A DNA stretch of 64,000 nt from an uncultured Prevotellaceae bacterium (GCA_900314655.1 OMWC01000002.1:62001-126000); one strand, 5' to 3'. Shown: positions 1 through 8,568, counted from the first letter of the stretch. Translations and numbers: made by a program. Notes: generated by a model from the sequence alone, not told the origin.

Positions 1-51
1 CAGGATGGCATTGGGAAACTGCACTTCATTGATTCTTATATCGTCAGTCAT
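1..51 (-). CDS. N-terminus of an unidentified protein (runs off the window)
   Basis: An ATG at position 51 on the minus strand opens a frame that stays open to the window edge, giving MTDDIRINEVQFPNAIL. It begins 15 nt after the stop of the HPr-kinase-like gene, so it is probably the next gene of the same operon. Seventeen residues are too few to name a family. HprK-like proteins in this phylum are often followed by a nucleotidyltransferase-like gene, but nothing visible here proves that. Confidence 0.4.
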   Translation of the reverse strand, partial: MTDDIRINEVQFPNAIL

Positions 52-66
52 CTTGGATACGTATGT

Positions 67-960
67 TTAGTGCTGAGCAATAGCTGCATGACAGACGCGG
101 GCTGCTTCTTCGTTGGGCAGGCAGTGGAGTGTGTAGATGCCTACGCGCTCTATGACGCGTGTCACGTTGTTGCAGATGGCATTGAAGATGTCCTTGTCCC
201 ACTTCATGGAGGAGCAGGAGGGCAGGAAAGAGGCAAAAGCCTCAATAGGGGGTAACTTCTCGATACTGTTTTCAGGAGCACGGTCAATGCGGGTGATAGC
301 TCCAAGACGGGCTTTCACGTTGCGGTAGCAGGGCGTCTTTCCGCTCCAGGGACTGCCATAGATGAAGCATTCGTCGTCGATGATGCGCACGATGGGGTTG
401 TCGTCGTTCATCAAGTCGCATCCGGGAATGTAGCGCAACCACATGCTTACCTGTGTGCTCTTGCCCGTACCACTCTTGGCAATGAAGGCATAGCCATATC
501 CGTTCTGCCTGACTAAAGAGGCGTGAATAAGCAGTGTCTGCTGAAGACTACCTGCAAAGGCGAAGATGAGCATCATTGCATTGTTGAGTCCGAAGCAGCG
601 CATGTTATAGTTGCCGTTGAGAGCAACACGGCAGTCGCTAAAGTCTTTGTTTGACTTGAGCAGGCAGCAGTCTGCGCCATTGATGTCCTTGATGATGTAT
701 TGATAACCTCCATCGGGCAACCGGTCAACAATGGTGTCGCCGTTGCCGGTGTCGAACTTGCCGATTCGTTCGCGTCCTTGACCTTTCACGGCTGGCAGCT
801 GGTCGTCAACGGTAAGCTGGAAGAAACAATTGTCGTCGGGGAAAGCATCAACACGAAAAGGCTCAAACGACGGAAGGAGCCTCATGCTGTTGTAGCGAGA
901 CTCCTTGAATATAATGCTTACATTGAAATCGGCAATGCGGAACTTATTGATGTTGTCCAT
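67..960 (-). CDS. HPr kinase/phosphatase-like P-loop protein
   Basis: This 297-residue soluble protein has a clear P-loop, KSGTGKST at residues 162-169, preceded by HASLV (146-150). It is followed by an acidic NDDNP motif (185-189) and GSPWSGK (202-208). This is the layout of the C-terminal kinase half of HprK/PEP-carboxykinase-fold proteins. The first 120 residues show no recognisable domain. True HPr kinase phosphorylates Ser46 of HPr, but no HPr gene is visible here. Proteins of this type in Bacteroidota often sit in small clusters with PqqD-like peptide-binding proteins, so the substrate may be a peptide or another protein. The stop of the upstream gene is only 10 nt away and all neighbours run on the minus strand, so it is probably co-transcribed with the secreted protein and perhaps rpoD. 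The fold call is firm; the substrate is unknown. Confidence 0.7.
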   Translation of the reverse strand: MDNINKFRIADFNVSIIFKESRYNSMRLLPSFEPFRVDAFPDDNCFFQLTVDDQLPAVKGQGRERIGKFDTGNGDTIVDRLPDGGYQYIIKDINGADCCLLKSNKDFSDCRVALNGNYNMRCFGLNNAMMLIFAFAGSLQQTLLIHASLVRQNGYGYAFIAKSGTGKSTQVSMWLRYIPGCDLMNDDNPIVRIIDDECFIYGSPWSGKTPCYRNVKARLGAITRIDRAPENSIEKLPPIEAFASFLPSCSSMKWDKDIFNAICNNVTRVIERVGIYTLHCLPNEEAARVCHAAIAQH

Positions 961-970
961 CGGCGATGCT

Positions 971-1477
971 TTATTTCTTAGGTGGACGTGGTGCGTTTTT
1001 TGCCGCCTTACGTTGTGCCTTTGCTGCTTTTCGGGCCTCTTTCTTGGTCATTTCATCTTCTGCATTCTGTGTGTCATTAGGGGTGATACACTTGAAGCGG
1101 AACTGATCCTGCGAGAGATGCTTCACGTTGAAATTACCTGCTTTGGTGTATTTGGCCGAAAGCTTTGTGTATTTCTTATAAGCTTTCTTCTCGTTCGGTG
1201 AGAAGCAGATGATGCAGGTGCGGTTAGGCATTCCATGTTCTGCGAGATAGTCGCGCAGCTGATAGGAATAGTTGTCGCGGCTCACGAGGAAATTATTCTT
1301 TTCGTTGAGCCATGCGCTGTCAAGTACTTGTACATCAGTGAAATAAACAGTAGAGTCGTTGAAGCTTGCTGCAAAGCCGAACGCATAGGTCTTGACCATT
1401 TTGTTCTTGGCATGCGACTGTAGGCCCATGCAGAGCAAAAGGGTCAGAATGAATCCTGAAATAATAATTCTTTTCAC
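971..1477 (-). CDS. Small secreted protein with Lys/Ala-rich tail, function unknown
   Basis: This 168-residue protein starts with a typical Sec signal peptide (basic MKR, hydrophobic stretch to about residue 20, likely cleavage after SHA at 21-23). The mature part is soluble, about 110 residues, with a central CIICFSP motif. The last 25 residues are almost wholly Lys, Arg, Ala and Pro, which suggests binding to nucleic acid, membrane or another acidic surface. I do not recognise a family. It lies between rpoD (39-nt gap upstream) and the HprK-like gene (10-nt gap downstream), all on the minus strand, so it may be read from the rpoD promoter. No -7 element was found in the 39-nt gap. Confidence 0.7.
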   Translation of the reverse strand: MKRIIISGFILTLLLCMGLQSHAKNKMVKTYAFGFAASFNDSTVYFTDVQVLDSAWLNEKNNFLVSRDNYSYQLRDYLAEHGMPNRTCIICFSPNEKKAYKKYTKLSAKYTKAGNFNVKHLSQDQFRFKCITPNDTQNAEDEMTKKEARKAAKAQRKAAKNAPRPPKK

Positions 1478-1516
1478 GCTAAAATATTTGTCTGTTTATA
1501 TTTAAATGTGACCCGC

Positions 1517-2380
1517 CTATTGTCCGAGGTAGGTCTTGAGCATTTTGCTCTTGGTGTTGTGGCGGAGTCGGCGAATGGCTTTCTCCTTGATCTGGCGCAC
1601 GCGCTCACGGGTGAGTCCGAAGCGCTCGCCGATTTCTTCGAGCGTCATTTCCGGCTGACCTATGCCGAAGAAGCATTCTATGATATTGCGCTCGCGCTCG
1701 TTGAGGAGCGTCAATGCACGTGAGATTTCGTCGCGCAGCGATTCCATCACGAGCGTGCGGTCGGCCATGGGCGCGTCATCGTTGACCATGATGTCGAGCA
1801 GGCTGTTGTCTTCGCCTTCCACGAATGGCGCGTCCACGCTGATGTGGCGGCCGTTCACCTTCATGGCATCGATGATCTTGTCTTCAGGAAGGTCTATCTT
1901 CTCGGCAATCTCTCCCACGCTGGGACGGCGCTCGTGCTCTTGCTCAAACTTATTGAGCACACGGTTAATCTTGCTGACCGAACCTACCTGATTGAGTGGC
2001 AAGCGCACGATGCGGCTCTGCTCGGCTATGGCCTGCAGGATACTCTGGCGAATCCACCACACGGCGTATGAGATGAACTTGAAGCCGCGAGTCTCGTCAA
2101 ACTTCTCAGCAGCCTTGATCAGGCCGAGGTTGCCCTCGTTAATCAGATCGGGGAGAGAGAGTCCCTGATTCTGATACTGCTTTGCTACGGAGACAACAAA
2201 TCGCAGATTGGCCTTGGTGAGTTTCTCCAGCGCCTTGCGGTCACCTTTGCGGATTCGCTGCGCCAACTCCACCTCCTCATCGACGGTGAGCAGGTCTTCA
2301 TGGCCTATTTCCTGTAAATACTTATCGAGAGATGCACTCTCGCGGTTGGTAATGGATTTGCTGATTTTTAATTGTCTCAT
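1517..2380 (-). CDS. rpoD: Primary RNA polymerase sigma factor (sigma-70, Bacteroidetes type)
   Basis: This 287-residue sigma-70 protein directs core RNA polymerase to housekeeping promoters. Region 1.2 is at about 18-48. Region 2, with [13 protein letters not shown] and the [15 protein letters not shown] core promoter-melting segment, covers about 55-125. Region 3 is at about 130-205. Region 4 carries the helix-turn-helix [20 protein letters not shown] (246-265). Region 1.1 is absent, as in the Bacteroides primary sigma that recognises TTTG/TAnnTTTG rather than TTGACA/TATAAT. I chose the ATG at 2380 ([10 protein letters not shown]), which is the family start. An ATG 12 codons upstream would begin only about 10 nt before... 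within 10 nt of the -7 element's window side at 2406 and adds no conserved sequence. A matching promoter lies directly upstream, so the gene is probably autoregulated. Confidence 0.97.
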   Translation of the reverse strand: MRQLKISKSITNRESASLDKYLQEIGHEDLLTVDEEVELAQRIRKGDRKALEKLTKANLRFVVSVAKQYQNQGLSLPDLINEGNLGLIKAAEKFDETRGFKFISYAVWWIRQSILQAIAEQSRIVRLPLNQVGSVSKINRVLNKFEQEHERRPSVGEIAEKIDLPEDKIIDAMKVNGRHISVDAPFVEGEDNSLLDIMVNDDAPMADRTLVMESLRDEISRALTLLNERERNIIECFFGIGQPEMTLEEIGERFGLTRERVRQIKEKAIRRLRHNTKSKMLKTYLGQ

Positions 2381-2405
2381 GAAGCAATAGATTTTAAAGC
2401 ATCCG

Positions 2406-2436
2406 CAAAAATACAACTTTTTGTTTTAAAACCAAA
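2406..2436 (-). promoter_or_regulatory. rpoD promoter (-33 TTTG, -7 TATTTTTG)
   Basis: On the minus strand, TATTTTTG (2413-2406) matches TAnnTTTG, and TTTG (2436-2433) lies 19 nt upstream. This is the arrangement expected for the phylum's primary sigma. The start codon is 25 nt downstream. Confidence 0.75.
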
Positions 2437-2456
2437 AGTTTTTGGGAATTATTTAC

Positions 2457-2488
2457 AAAAAAACGGGCAATCTGTATTGATTACCCGT
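2457..2488 (-). terminator. Rho-independent terminator of the htrA gene
   Basis: On the minus strand a 10-bp stem (2488-2479 with 2472-2463, one G-U pair, 6-nt loop) is followed at once by seven T residues. It lies 26 nt after the htrA stop and just upstream of the rpoD promoter, so it insulates the two genes. Confidence 0.85.
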
Positions 2489-2513
2489 CTTTTCTATGGT
2501 TTTGACACCGTTT

Positions 2514-4007
2514 TTACTTACCTTCTTCCAATGGCACGGCGTAGTAAGCCTTCTTGCCCGTTGAGAAGATTCCCTGGATGAAGAGCACCGGTTCCTTGCT
2601 CGTAGAGGCTGCCTTAACAGCCTCCTGAAGCTGTTCGATAGTCTTCATTGGCTGGTCATTTACTTTCTGGATGATGAATCCCTTAGGAACGCCTGCACTC
2701 TTCAGCGCACCGCTGTTCACCTTGAGCACCTCCAGACCGTAGCTGATGTTCAGCTGCTCCTTCTGCTCCTTGGTCACCTCGCGGAAGTTACCGCCCAGCA
2801 CGTCGAGGTCAGCAGTCTTCATCACGCTCGTGTTGCCTTGTGCGTTCTTCAGTGTCACCGTGGCAGTCTTCTTAGCCTTCTCGCGCAGGTAGGTGATGGT
2901 CACCTTGTCGCCCGGACGCTTGTTGGTGAGATACTCCTGAAGCTCAGCCATCTTGGAAAGGGGCTTGCCGTCGATGGCCGTGATCACATCGCCCTTCTTC
3001 AGTCCGGCTGCTGCACCAGCACCGTCCTCCGTTACTTCAGCCACGTAGATACCATTCACGGTTCCGAAGTCGGGCACTTCCTTGCCTTGCTGCTTCAGTC
3101 CATCGGTATAGTTGTTGAGGTCACTTCCGGCAATACCGATGAGCGCACGCTGCACGGTACCGTAGGTCTTCAGGTCGCTCACCACCTTGTTCATGATGGT
3201 TGTCGGGATGGCAAATCCGTAGCCGCTGTAACTGCCGGTCTCAGAATAAAGCATTGAGTTGATGCCTACCAGCTCACCGCTCGTGTTGACAAGCGCACCG
3301 CCAGAGTTACCGCGGTTAATGGCAGCATCAGTCTGGATGAAGCTCTGCACGGCATTGCCGCCGCTGCCCACGGAACGGGCCTTTGCACTAACGATACCAG
3401 CCGTCACGGTAGTTCCGATGGAGAAAGGATTACCGATGGCAATAACCCATTCGCCGATGCGCAGCTTCTGGCTGTCGCCGATGGCAATGGCAGGAAGATC
3501 CTTGCCGCTGACCTTGATCAAAGCGAGGTCGGTGCTGGCGTCAAGACCGATGATCTTTGCAGAGAACTCGCGGTTGTCGGTCAGGATAACCGTAATTTCA
3601 TCAGCGCCTTCCACTACGTGGTTGTTGGTCACGATATAACCATCGTTGGATATGATAACACCCGAACCTGAACCTTGTCGCTTCGGGGTCTGAACCTGCT
3701 GCTTGCGTCGGCCGTTGTTACCCTGTCCGCGCTGTCCGAAGAAACCGAACGGATCAAAGAAGTCGCTAAACGGATCTTCCACCTCTACGGTCTGCGTCTT
3801 GGAATTCTGCACCACACGAACGGTCACTACCGAAGGCAGGGCCTTGTCTGTGGCATAGGTGAGGTCAACGGGTTGGCCTACAGCAGGAGCAGGTGAACTT
3901 GCGGCGAAGGGAGCCTTCACGGCATAAACTTTGGCAAATGATGCTGCAGAGAAAGCAATGGCTACAATGCAGCTTGCATAAACAAGATAGTTCTTTACAT
4001 TCTTCAT
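2514..4007 (-). CDS. htrA: Do/DegP-family periplasmic serine protease with two PDZ domains
   Basis: This 497-residue HtrA protease degrades or refolds damaged envelope proteins in the periplasm. The N-terminus is a signal or anchor segment (hydrophobic to about residue 25). The trypsin-like domain carries the full triad: His130 in TNNHVV, Asp160 in STDLALIKV and Ser235 in RGNSGGAL. Two PDZ domains follow at about 265-390 and 400-490, the second ending in FIQGIFSTGKKAYYAVPL. A Phe/Gly-rich loop with FFDPFGFFGQRGQG at about 84-97 resembles the LA loop of DegP. The gene stands alone between its own promoter and a strong terminator. Whether it acts as DegP, DegQ or DegS cannot be settled, but two PDZ domains exclude DegS. 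Confidence 0.95.
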   Translation of the reverse strand: MKNVKNYLVYASCIVAIAFSAASFAKVYAVKAPFAASSPAPAVGQPVDLTYATDKALPSVVTVRVVQNSKTQTVEVEDPFSDFFDPFGFFGQRGQGNNGRRKQQVQTPKRQGSGSGVIISNDGYIVTNNHVVEGADEITVILTDNREFSAKIIGLDASTDLALIKVSGKDLPAIAIGDSQKLRIGEWVIAIGNPFSIGTTVTAGIVSAKARSVGSGGNAVQSFIQTDAAINRGNSGGALVNTSGELVGINSMLYSETGSYSGYGFAIPTTIMNKVVSDLKTYGTVQRALIGIAGSDLNNYTDGLKQQGKEVPDFGTVNGIYVAEVTEDGAGAAAGLKKGDVITAIDGKPLSKMAELQEYLTNKRPGDKVTITYLREKAKKTATVTLKNAQGNTSVMKTADLDVLGGNFREVTKEQKEQLNISYGLEVLKVNSGALKSAGVPKGFIIQKVNDQPMKTIEQLQEAVKAASTSKEPVLFIQGIFSTGKKAYYAVPLEEGK

Positions 4008-4080
4008 ATTCTTTCAGTTTTTTGTTTGATGTTTCTGTTTATTACTTTTCAGAAGTCTTGAACTTCGTTTTTGACGGTTG

Positions 4081-4114
4081 CAAAAATAGGCGCAAAAATT
4101 GTTAAACTGCCAAA
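4081..4114 (-). promoter_or_regulatory. Candidate htrA promoter
   Basis: TATTTTTG on the minus strand (4088-4081) matches the -7 consensus. TTTG at 4114-4111 is 22 nt upstream, slightly longer than usual. The start codon is 73 nt downstream, leaving a leader of about 65 nt. Confidence 0.55.
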
Positions 4115-4217
4115 TTGTCGTATTGTTTTGTCCACTTTTAACACTATAAAAGCACCAATTAAAAGATATTTGCGAGAGAAAGTCGGTTTTTTACATTCGT
4201 TTAATGAAATAATTTCG

Positions 4218-4225
4218 TAATTTTG
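4218..4225 (+). promoter_or_regulatory. rnpB -7 promoter element
   Basis: TAATTTTG is a perfect TAnnTTTG match. It ends 6 nt before the first base of the closing helix of RNase P RNA. This spacing serves as an internal guide to where transcription starts after a -7 element in this genome. A clear -33 TTTG is not visible; TTCG at 4196-4199 is the nearest. Confidence 0.7.
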
Positions 4226-4231
4226 CACCTT

Positions 4232-4644
4232 GAAAGCAGTGCTCCGGTCTGCCGCTGGTCTTCGCGCGCATCGTCTTTATAGATGTTTGTACGGCGTTGA
4301 CGGGAGGAAAGTCCGGGCAGCATAGGACATCCCACTTCCGAAAACAGAAGCTGTTGGCGACAGCAGGTGTCGGCAGAAGAAAACAACCGCCCGTAAGGGT
4401 AAGGGTGAGAAGGTGGTGTAAGAGACCACCAGCCGCCGGGTGATCGGCGGGCTGTGCCATCTGGGAGCTGCAAGTTCGCGTAAACCATTGCCTGAAGGTT
4501 GTCCGCCTGAATCCGTCAACTCTCCTTCATTGGAGAAAGTGGCGGATGCAATGGAGGGTAGAATGCTTGAGCCTTGGGGCGACCCATGGCCTAGATAAAT
4601 GGCAGACTTTAAAACAGAACCCGGCTTACGGGAGCACTGCTTTC
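4232..4644 (+). ncRNA. rnpB: RNase P RNA, bacterial type A
   Basis: This is the catalytic RNA that trims tRNA 5' leaders. The ends pair perfectly: GAAAGCAGTGCTCC (4232-4245) with GGAGCACTGCTTTC (4631-4644), the P1 helix. The universal P4 strands are present as GAGGAAAGTCCGGGC (4304-4318) and ACAGAACCCGGCTTAC (4614-4629). Between them lie the GGAGGGTAGAATGC-type and GGGGCGACCC-type conserved parts of the catalytic core. The length of about 413 nt is normal for type A. A T-rich stretch follows the 3' end. Open frames inside this region are incidental. Confidence 0.97.
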
Positions 4645-4692
4645 ACTTTTTATATAATAAACATTGACTTTCACCGTTATAGATACATAAAT

Positions 4693-5088
4693 ATGGAGAT
4701 ACCTGATTTCATGCAATACAGCAATAAGTTCACCAAGGGTGAATTTGTTGAGAAGATTTCCCGCATAGCCAAGCGTGCCGGTGCGAAACTTGTCTATGCG
4801 GCCCTTATCCTTTTCTATACGCTCCAGAGTGATAAGGTGAGTGTCAAAGAGAAAGCCATCATCATCGGGGCCTTAGGCTATCTGATCAGTCCGCTCGACG
4901 TGATTCCCGATGCCATTCCCATTGCGGGACTGACCGACGATCTCGGCGTGCTTATCTTCGTGCTTCAGAAAGTATGGGGCGAAGTGAGCGACGATGTGAA
5001 GGCAAAGGCCAAAGCCAAGCTCTCACAATGGTTTGATGATGACGAGATTCTCGAAATCAACGACCTCTTCAACGACGAAAAGGTCTGA
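4693..5088 (+). CDS. YkvA/DUF1232 family small membrane-associated protein
   Basis: This 131-residue protein contains the short DUF1232 core at about 40-90. It has two hydrophobic stretches (LVYAALILFYTLQS and the GYLISPLDVIPDAIPIAGL signature) and a third in DDLGVLIFVLQKVWG. The P-L-D-x-I-P-D-x-I-P pattern is diagnostic. Its biochemical role is not known to me. The tail is acidic (WFDDDEILEINDLFNDEKV). I start it at the ATG at 4693, because earlier in-frame codons lie inside rnpB. The gene starts 48 nt after rnpB with no separate -7 element seen, so read-through from rnpB is possible. It converges on the methyltransferase gene. Confidence 0.85.
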   Translation: MEIPDFMQYSNKFTKGEFVEKISRIAKRAGAKLVYAALILFYTLQSDKVSVKEKAIIIGALGYLISPLDVIPDAIPIAGLTDDLGVLIFVLQKVWGEVSDDVKAKAKAKLSQWFDDDEILEINDLFNDEKV

Positions 5089-5104
5089 CTGAGTAGCCTT
5101 CCTG

Positions 5105-5851
5105 CTATTTCCTTCGGCGAAACTCTGCACAGGTGATGGCCGTGGCAATTGCCACGTTCAGGCTTTCTGCCGTGGGTCGTTCGGCAGGGTAGGAGGGTAT
5201 CAGCAGGCGCTTCGTGACGTGGCGTTCCACCGAATCAGAGATTCCGTTGCCTTCATTGCCCATAATGATGATGCCTGTCGCTGACAGTTCTTCCGTATAA
5301 AGATTGTTGCCGTCGAGAAACGTGCCATAGACGGGAACTGCATCCTGAAGCCCTTCCAGGTATTCCGCGAGGTCGGTATAATGAAGCTTCACACGGGCGA
5401 TGCTTCCCATCGTAGCCTGTACAACCTTGGGGCTATAGGCGTCAGCCGTGCCAAGATTGCATACAATATGCTCTATGCCAAACCAGTCGGCCAGCCGTAT
5501 GATGGTGCCCAGATTTCCCGGATCCTGCACGTCGTCGAGTGCCAATGTGAGATTGTCGCGCAGTTGTTCTGAAGGCACCCCTTCCGATTCTGGCAGCTCA
5601 AAAAGTGCCATTACCTCTTGCGGATGTTGCAAGAAGCTCACCTTCCGTAACTCTTCTTCCGTGACAACGACGTCCTCAGCCACATGCGTTGCCTGATACC
5701 ATCCGCTGGTGGCAATGATGCGTTGCGGAGCAGTCAGCGCCATGATGTCGCCAACCACTTTAGGACCTTCGGCCACAAACAGCTTTTCACGCTTGCGGTA
5801 CTTCTTTAGTTCGAGGCTCTTTATGAGTTTTATGAGATTTTTACTGATCAT
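5105..5851 (-). CDS. TrmH/SpoU family RNA 2'-O-methyltransferase
   Basis: This 248-residue protein belongs to the SPOUT (trefoil-knot) methyltransferases, which add a 2'-O-methyl group to rRNA or tRNA using S-adenosylmethionine. An N-terminal substrate-binding region with REKLFVAEGPKVV (about 19-31) precedes the knot domain. The three family motifs are visible: LDDVQDPGNLGTIIRLADWFG, IIIMGNEGNGIS and LLIPSYPAERPTAESLNVAIA. The target nucleotide cannot be read from sequence. I use the ATG at 5851; a TTG three codons upstream sits at the -7 element and cannot be used. With the -7 element ending 6 nt before this ATG, the mRNA is probably leaderless. Confidence 0.9.
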   Translation of the reverse strand: MISKNLIKLIKSLELKKYRKREKLFVAEGPKVVGDIMALTAPQRIIATSGWYQATHVAEDVVVTEEELRKVSFLQHPQEVMALFELPESEGVPSEQLRDNLTLALDDVQDPGNLGTIIRLADWFGIEHIVCNLGTADAYSPKVVQATMGSIARVKLHYTDLAEYLEGLQDAVPVYGTFLDGNNLYTEELSATGIIIMGNEGNGISDSVERHVTKRLLIPSYPAERPTAESLNVAIATAITCAEFRRRK

Positions 5852-5857
5852 CGGCCA

Positions 5858-5889
5858 CAAAAGTACAAAAAATATATTACCTTTGCAAC
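5858..5889 (-). promoter_or_regulatory. Promoter of the TrmH/SpoU gene
   Basis: TACTTTTG (5865-5858, minus strand) matches TAnnTTTG. GTTG (5889-5886) lies 20 nt upstream as a -33-like TTG. Only 6 nt separate the element from the ATG. Confidence 0.6.
5878..5885 (+). promoter_or_regulatory. -7 element of the Omp85-like gene
   Basis: TACCTTTG matches TAnnTTTG on the plus strand and overlaps the -33 region of the divergent methyltransferase promoter. The GTG start follows 19 nt later. No clear -33 TTTG is seen. Confidence 0.55.
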
Positions 5890-5904
5890 GAAATTTCCGT
5901 TAAA

Positions 5905-8121
5905 GTGAAGAATAAACTTTCCATATCACTGCTAATGACTGTCGCCCTGGCATTGCTTAATGCCTGCTCGGCAGGTAAGTTTGTGCCCGATGGTCAGTAT
6001 ATGCTTCATAAGGTTGAAATCCGAAGCGAGGAGCCGGGCCTCGATCCAGCTTCCTTGGAGCCATATATCCGTCAGAAAGGTAATTCCAAATGGTTCTCGC
6101 TCTTCAAGGTTCCTCTCGGAATGTACTCTCTTTCGGGGCGCGACACCACGAAATGGCTGAACCGCACACTCCAGAACATCGGTGAAGCACCCGTTATCTT
6201 TGATACACTCCAAGCCCGCCTTACGAGCGAAGACCTCCGTCTGGCCCTCCAGAACATGGGCTACATGAATGCCCAGGTGGATGTGGATACCTATACGCGC
6301 CGCCATAAACTCGATGTGGTCTATACTTTAAAGCCTGGCATTCCTTATCTTATTAAGGAAATCACTTATGATATTGCCGACGACTCCATCGCAAAGCTGC
6401 TCGATGATCCGGCGTTCACCAAGGATGCACTCCGTGCCGGAAGCAAGTTCACCGTCAACACGTTGGATCAGGAGCGCAAACGCATCACTCAGTTTCTTAA
6501 CAATCGCGGCTATTATCGCTTCCATAAAGATTTCATCCGATATACGGCCGACACGATCCGTGGCGGCAAGGATATATGGCTCACCCTGCATCTGCAGAAA
6601 TACCGTGCCAACAGCAATGCGGAAGAAGAACTCCATCCACGCTATTATATAAGAAAGGTGAACTACCTGAATGAAGATTCCACTAAGTTGCCGTTGAGAA
6701 GACGCGTGCTGCGCGACAATACTTGGATGGAGGAAGGGAAACCGTTCTGCGTTGACGACCTGCAGAAAACCTACAACGCTCTGGGCCGTTTGGGCGCGCT
6801 GAAATATACCAATATCCGTATGGCCGAAGTGCCAGACTCGACATTGCTTGACTGTAACATCCTACTTAGTCCAAACAAGACCAATTCCGTCAGTTTCCAG
6901 CCCGAAGGCACGAATACTGCCGGTGACCTTGGAGCTGCACTTTCCGTCACATACACCAACCGTAATGTGTTCCGAGGCTCCGAGACTTTCTCCATCGAGC
7001 TGCGTGGAGCCTATGAAGCCATCACCGGACTGGAAGGCTATCAGAATCAGAACTACGTGGAATACAATCTGGAATCCAGTTTGCAGTTTCCACGACTGCT
7101 TGCACCATTCCTGCCGGCCAGGGTGCGGAAGATCTATTCACAGGCCACGTCGGAATTGCGCGTAGGATGGAATATGCAGAATCGTCCCGAGTTTCACCGT
7201 CGTCTGTTCTCTACGGCCTGGCGCTACAGATGGGGAAGTTCCGTGCATAAAAACACGACGTGGAGGTTCGACCTCATTGACCTCAACTATGTCTATATGC
7301 CATGGATATCCGAAACATTCAAAAAGGATTATCTCGACAATGCCAGCAGCCGCAATGCCATCCTGCGCTACAACTACGAGGATCTCTTCATCATGAAGAC
7401 CGGCGTCGGCATGACCTACAACGACGGCTCTAACGTGTTGCGCACCAGTCTGGAAACCGCCGGTAACCTGCTTCACGGCATCAGCTCGCTCAGCCGTGCA
7501 AGCAAAAACGACGAAGACCAGTACACGCTCTTCAAGATTGCCTATGCCCAATACGTGAAGGCAGATATCGACTACACCCACCTCTTCGTAATCGATTCGC
7601 ATAATCAGCTGGCGCTCCACGGACGTCTTGGGCTCGCATACCCTTATGGTAACTCGAAGGTCTTGCCTTTTGAGAAGCGTTATTTCTCGGGTGGTGCCAA
7701 CTCCGTGAGAGGATGGAGCGTGAGAGGACTCGGTCCCGGCAGCTACAGGGGAACCGACGGGCGTATCGACTTCATCAATCAGACCGGCGACATCAAACTT
7801 GACTTGAATGCCGAACTACGTTCCTGGCTCTTCTGGAAAATCTACGGAGCAATCTTCGTGGATGCCGGTAACATCTGGACTTTCCGCGAATACGATGAAC
7901 AGCCTGGCGGAAAGTTCCGTTGGAATGAGTTCTACAAGCAAATAGCCGTAGCCTACGGTATTGGCCTGAGGTTTAATTTCGATTATTTCATCGTGCGTTT
8001 CGACATGGGTATGAAAGCCATTAATCCTGCCTACGAAACCCAGCAGGAGCACTGGGCCATCATCCACCCGCGTCTCAGTCGCGATTTCTCCTTTCACTTT
8101 GCGGTAGGCCTTCCATTCTGA
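5905..8121 (+). CDS. BamA/TamA (Omp85) family outer-membrane lipoprotein
   Basis: This 738-residue protein should insert or export proteins or lipids at the outer membrane. A lipoprotein signal ends in LLNAC with Cys21, so unlike Gram-negative BamA it is lipid-anchored as well as barrel-embedded. POTRA-like repeats lie at about 100-310. The 16-strand barrel fills the second half, with the Omp85 hallmark VRGWSVRGLGPGSYRG at about 605, and ends in an aromatic residue (AVGLPF). The start codon is GTG at 5905, supported by the signal peptide and the promoter just upstream. The last 47 nt overlap the convergent lipoprotein gene. It could be the TamA-like member rather than the essential BamA, since it has fewer POTRA repeats than BamA and is lipidated. 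Confidence 0.88.
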   Translation: MKNKLSISLLMTVALALLNACSAGKFVPDGQYMLHKVEIRSEEPGLDPASLEPYIRQKGNSKWFSLFKVPLGMYSLSGRDTTKWLNRTLQNIGEAPVIFDTLQARLTSEDLRLALQNMGYMNAQVDVDTYTRRHKLDVVYTLKPGIPYLIKEITYDIADDSIAKLLDDPAFTKDALRAGSKFTVNTLDQERKRITQFLNNRGYYRFHKDFIRYTADTIRGGKDIWLTLHLQKYRANSNAEEELHPRYYIRKVNYLNEDSTKLPLRRRVLRDNTWMEEGKPFCVDDLQKTYNALGRLGALKYTNIRMAEVPDSTLLDCNILLSPNKTNSVSFQPEGTNTAGDLGAALSVTYTNRNVFRGSETFSIELRGAYEAITGLEGYQNQNYVEYNLESSLQFPRLLAPFLPARVRKIYSQATSELRVGWNMQNRPEFHRRLFSTAWRYRWGSSVHKNTTWRFDLIDLNYVYMPWISETFKKDYLDNASSRNAILRYNYEDLFIMKTGVGMTYNDGSNVLRTSLETAGNLLHGISSLSRASKNDEDQYTLFKIAYAQYVKADIDYTHLFVIDSHNQLALHGRLGLAYPYGNSKVLPFEKRYFSGGANSVRGWSVRGLGPGSYRGTDGRIDFINQTGDIKLDLNAELRSWLFWKIYGAIFVDAGNIWTFREYDEQPGGKFRWNEFYKQIAVAYGIGLRFNFDYFIVRFDMGMKAINPAYETQQEHWAIIHPRLSRDFSFHFAVGLPF

Positions 8122-8539
8122 CCTTCCATCGCACTTTATCTTCTGGTACTTCTTCCAAGTGTAGGATGAAGGAGGCTTTCTTTACCAAATGACCTTCCGT
8201 GCCGATGGTGTCCATTCGCAGGAAATTGTTTACCGTGATGCGCGCCTTGGGTCCATTGTAAGAGGTGACGTCAATCTCATCGATTTCTATTGTGGCATCT
8301 TCCTTGTCGCGCAGGATTGCAACGTCAGCCTCATGCACCTGACTGGCAGCATAACGGAGCCACACCTGCGAACTGTCGGTGACAAAACGCGTGGCCTTTG
8401 GGAACTGCCAGTTGAAATAGTAGAAGGCAAAACTGTCCACGGCAGCACGAGCCTTTCGCTCTCCATGTATAAAAGAAGTGGAGTCGCAACTGCAAAGCAC
8501 AAATGCCGCAACAAAGACGAGAAGATATTTTAAATTCAT
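8075..8539 (-). CDS. Lipoprotein of unknown function
   Basis: This 154-residue protein has a lipoprotein signal with lipobox LCSC (Cys18). The mature part is soluble, with alternating charged and hydrophobic residues. I do not recognise a domain; the size and lone-domain layout resemble the small NTF2- or lipocalin-like envelope lipoproteins of the phylum, but this is only an impression. It converges on the Omp85 gene and the two coding regions overlap by 47 nt, so neither can use an intergenic terminator here. It has its own -7 element at 8561-8568, 21 nt upstream. Confidence 0.75.
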   Translation of the reverse strand: MNLKYLLVFVAAFVLCSCDSTSFIHGERKARAAVDSFAFYYFNWQFPKATRFVTDSSQVWLRYAASQVHEADVAILRDKEDATIEIDEIDVTSYNGPKARITVNNFLRMDTIGTEGHLVKKASFILHLEEVPEDKVRWKVRMEGLPQSERRNRD

Positions 8540-8560
8540 ATAAAATTCTTAAAAGTGATG

Positions 8561-8568
8561 CAAAGGTA
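8561..8568 (-). promoter_or_regulatory. -7 element of the small lipoprotein gene
   Basis: TACCTTTG on the minus strand matches TAnnTTTG. The start codon is 21 nt downstream. No convincing -33 TTTG lies at the usual spacing. Confidence 0.5.

Noticed and set aside
4191..4519. Overlapping short minus-strand frames near 4.2-4.5 kb
   Set aside because: They lie inside RNase P RNA.
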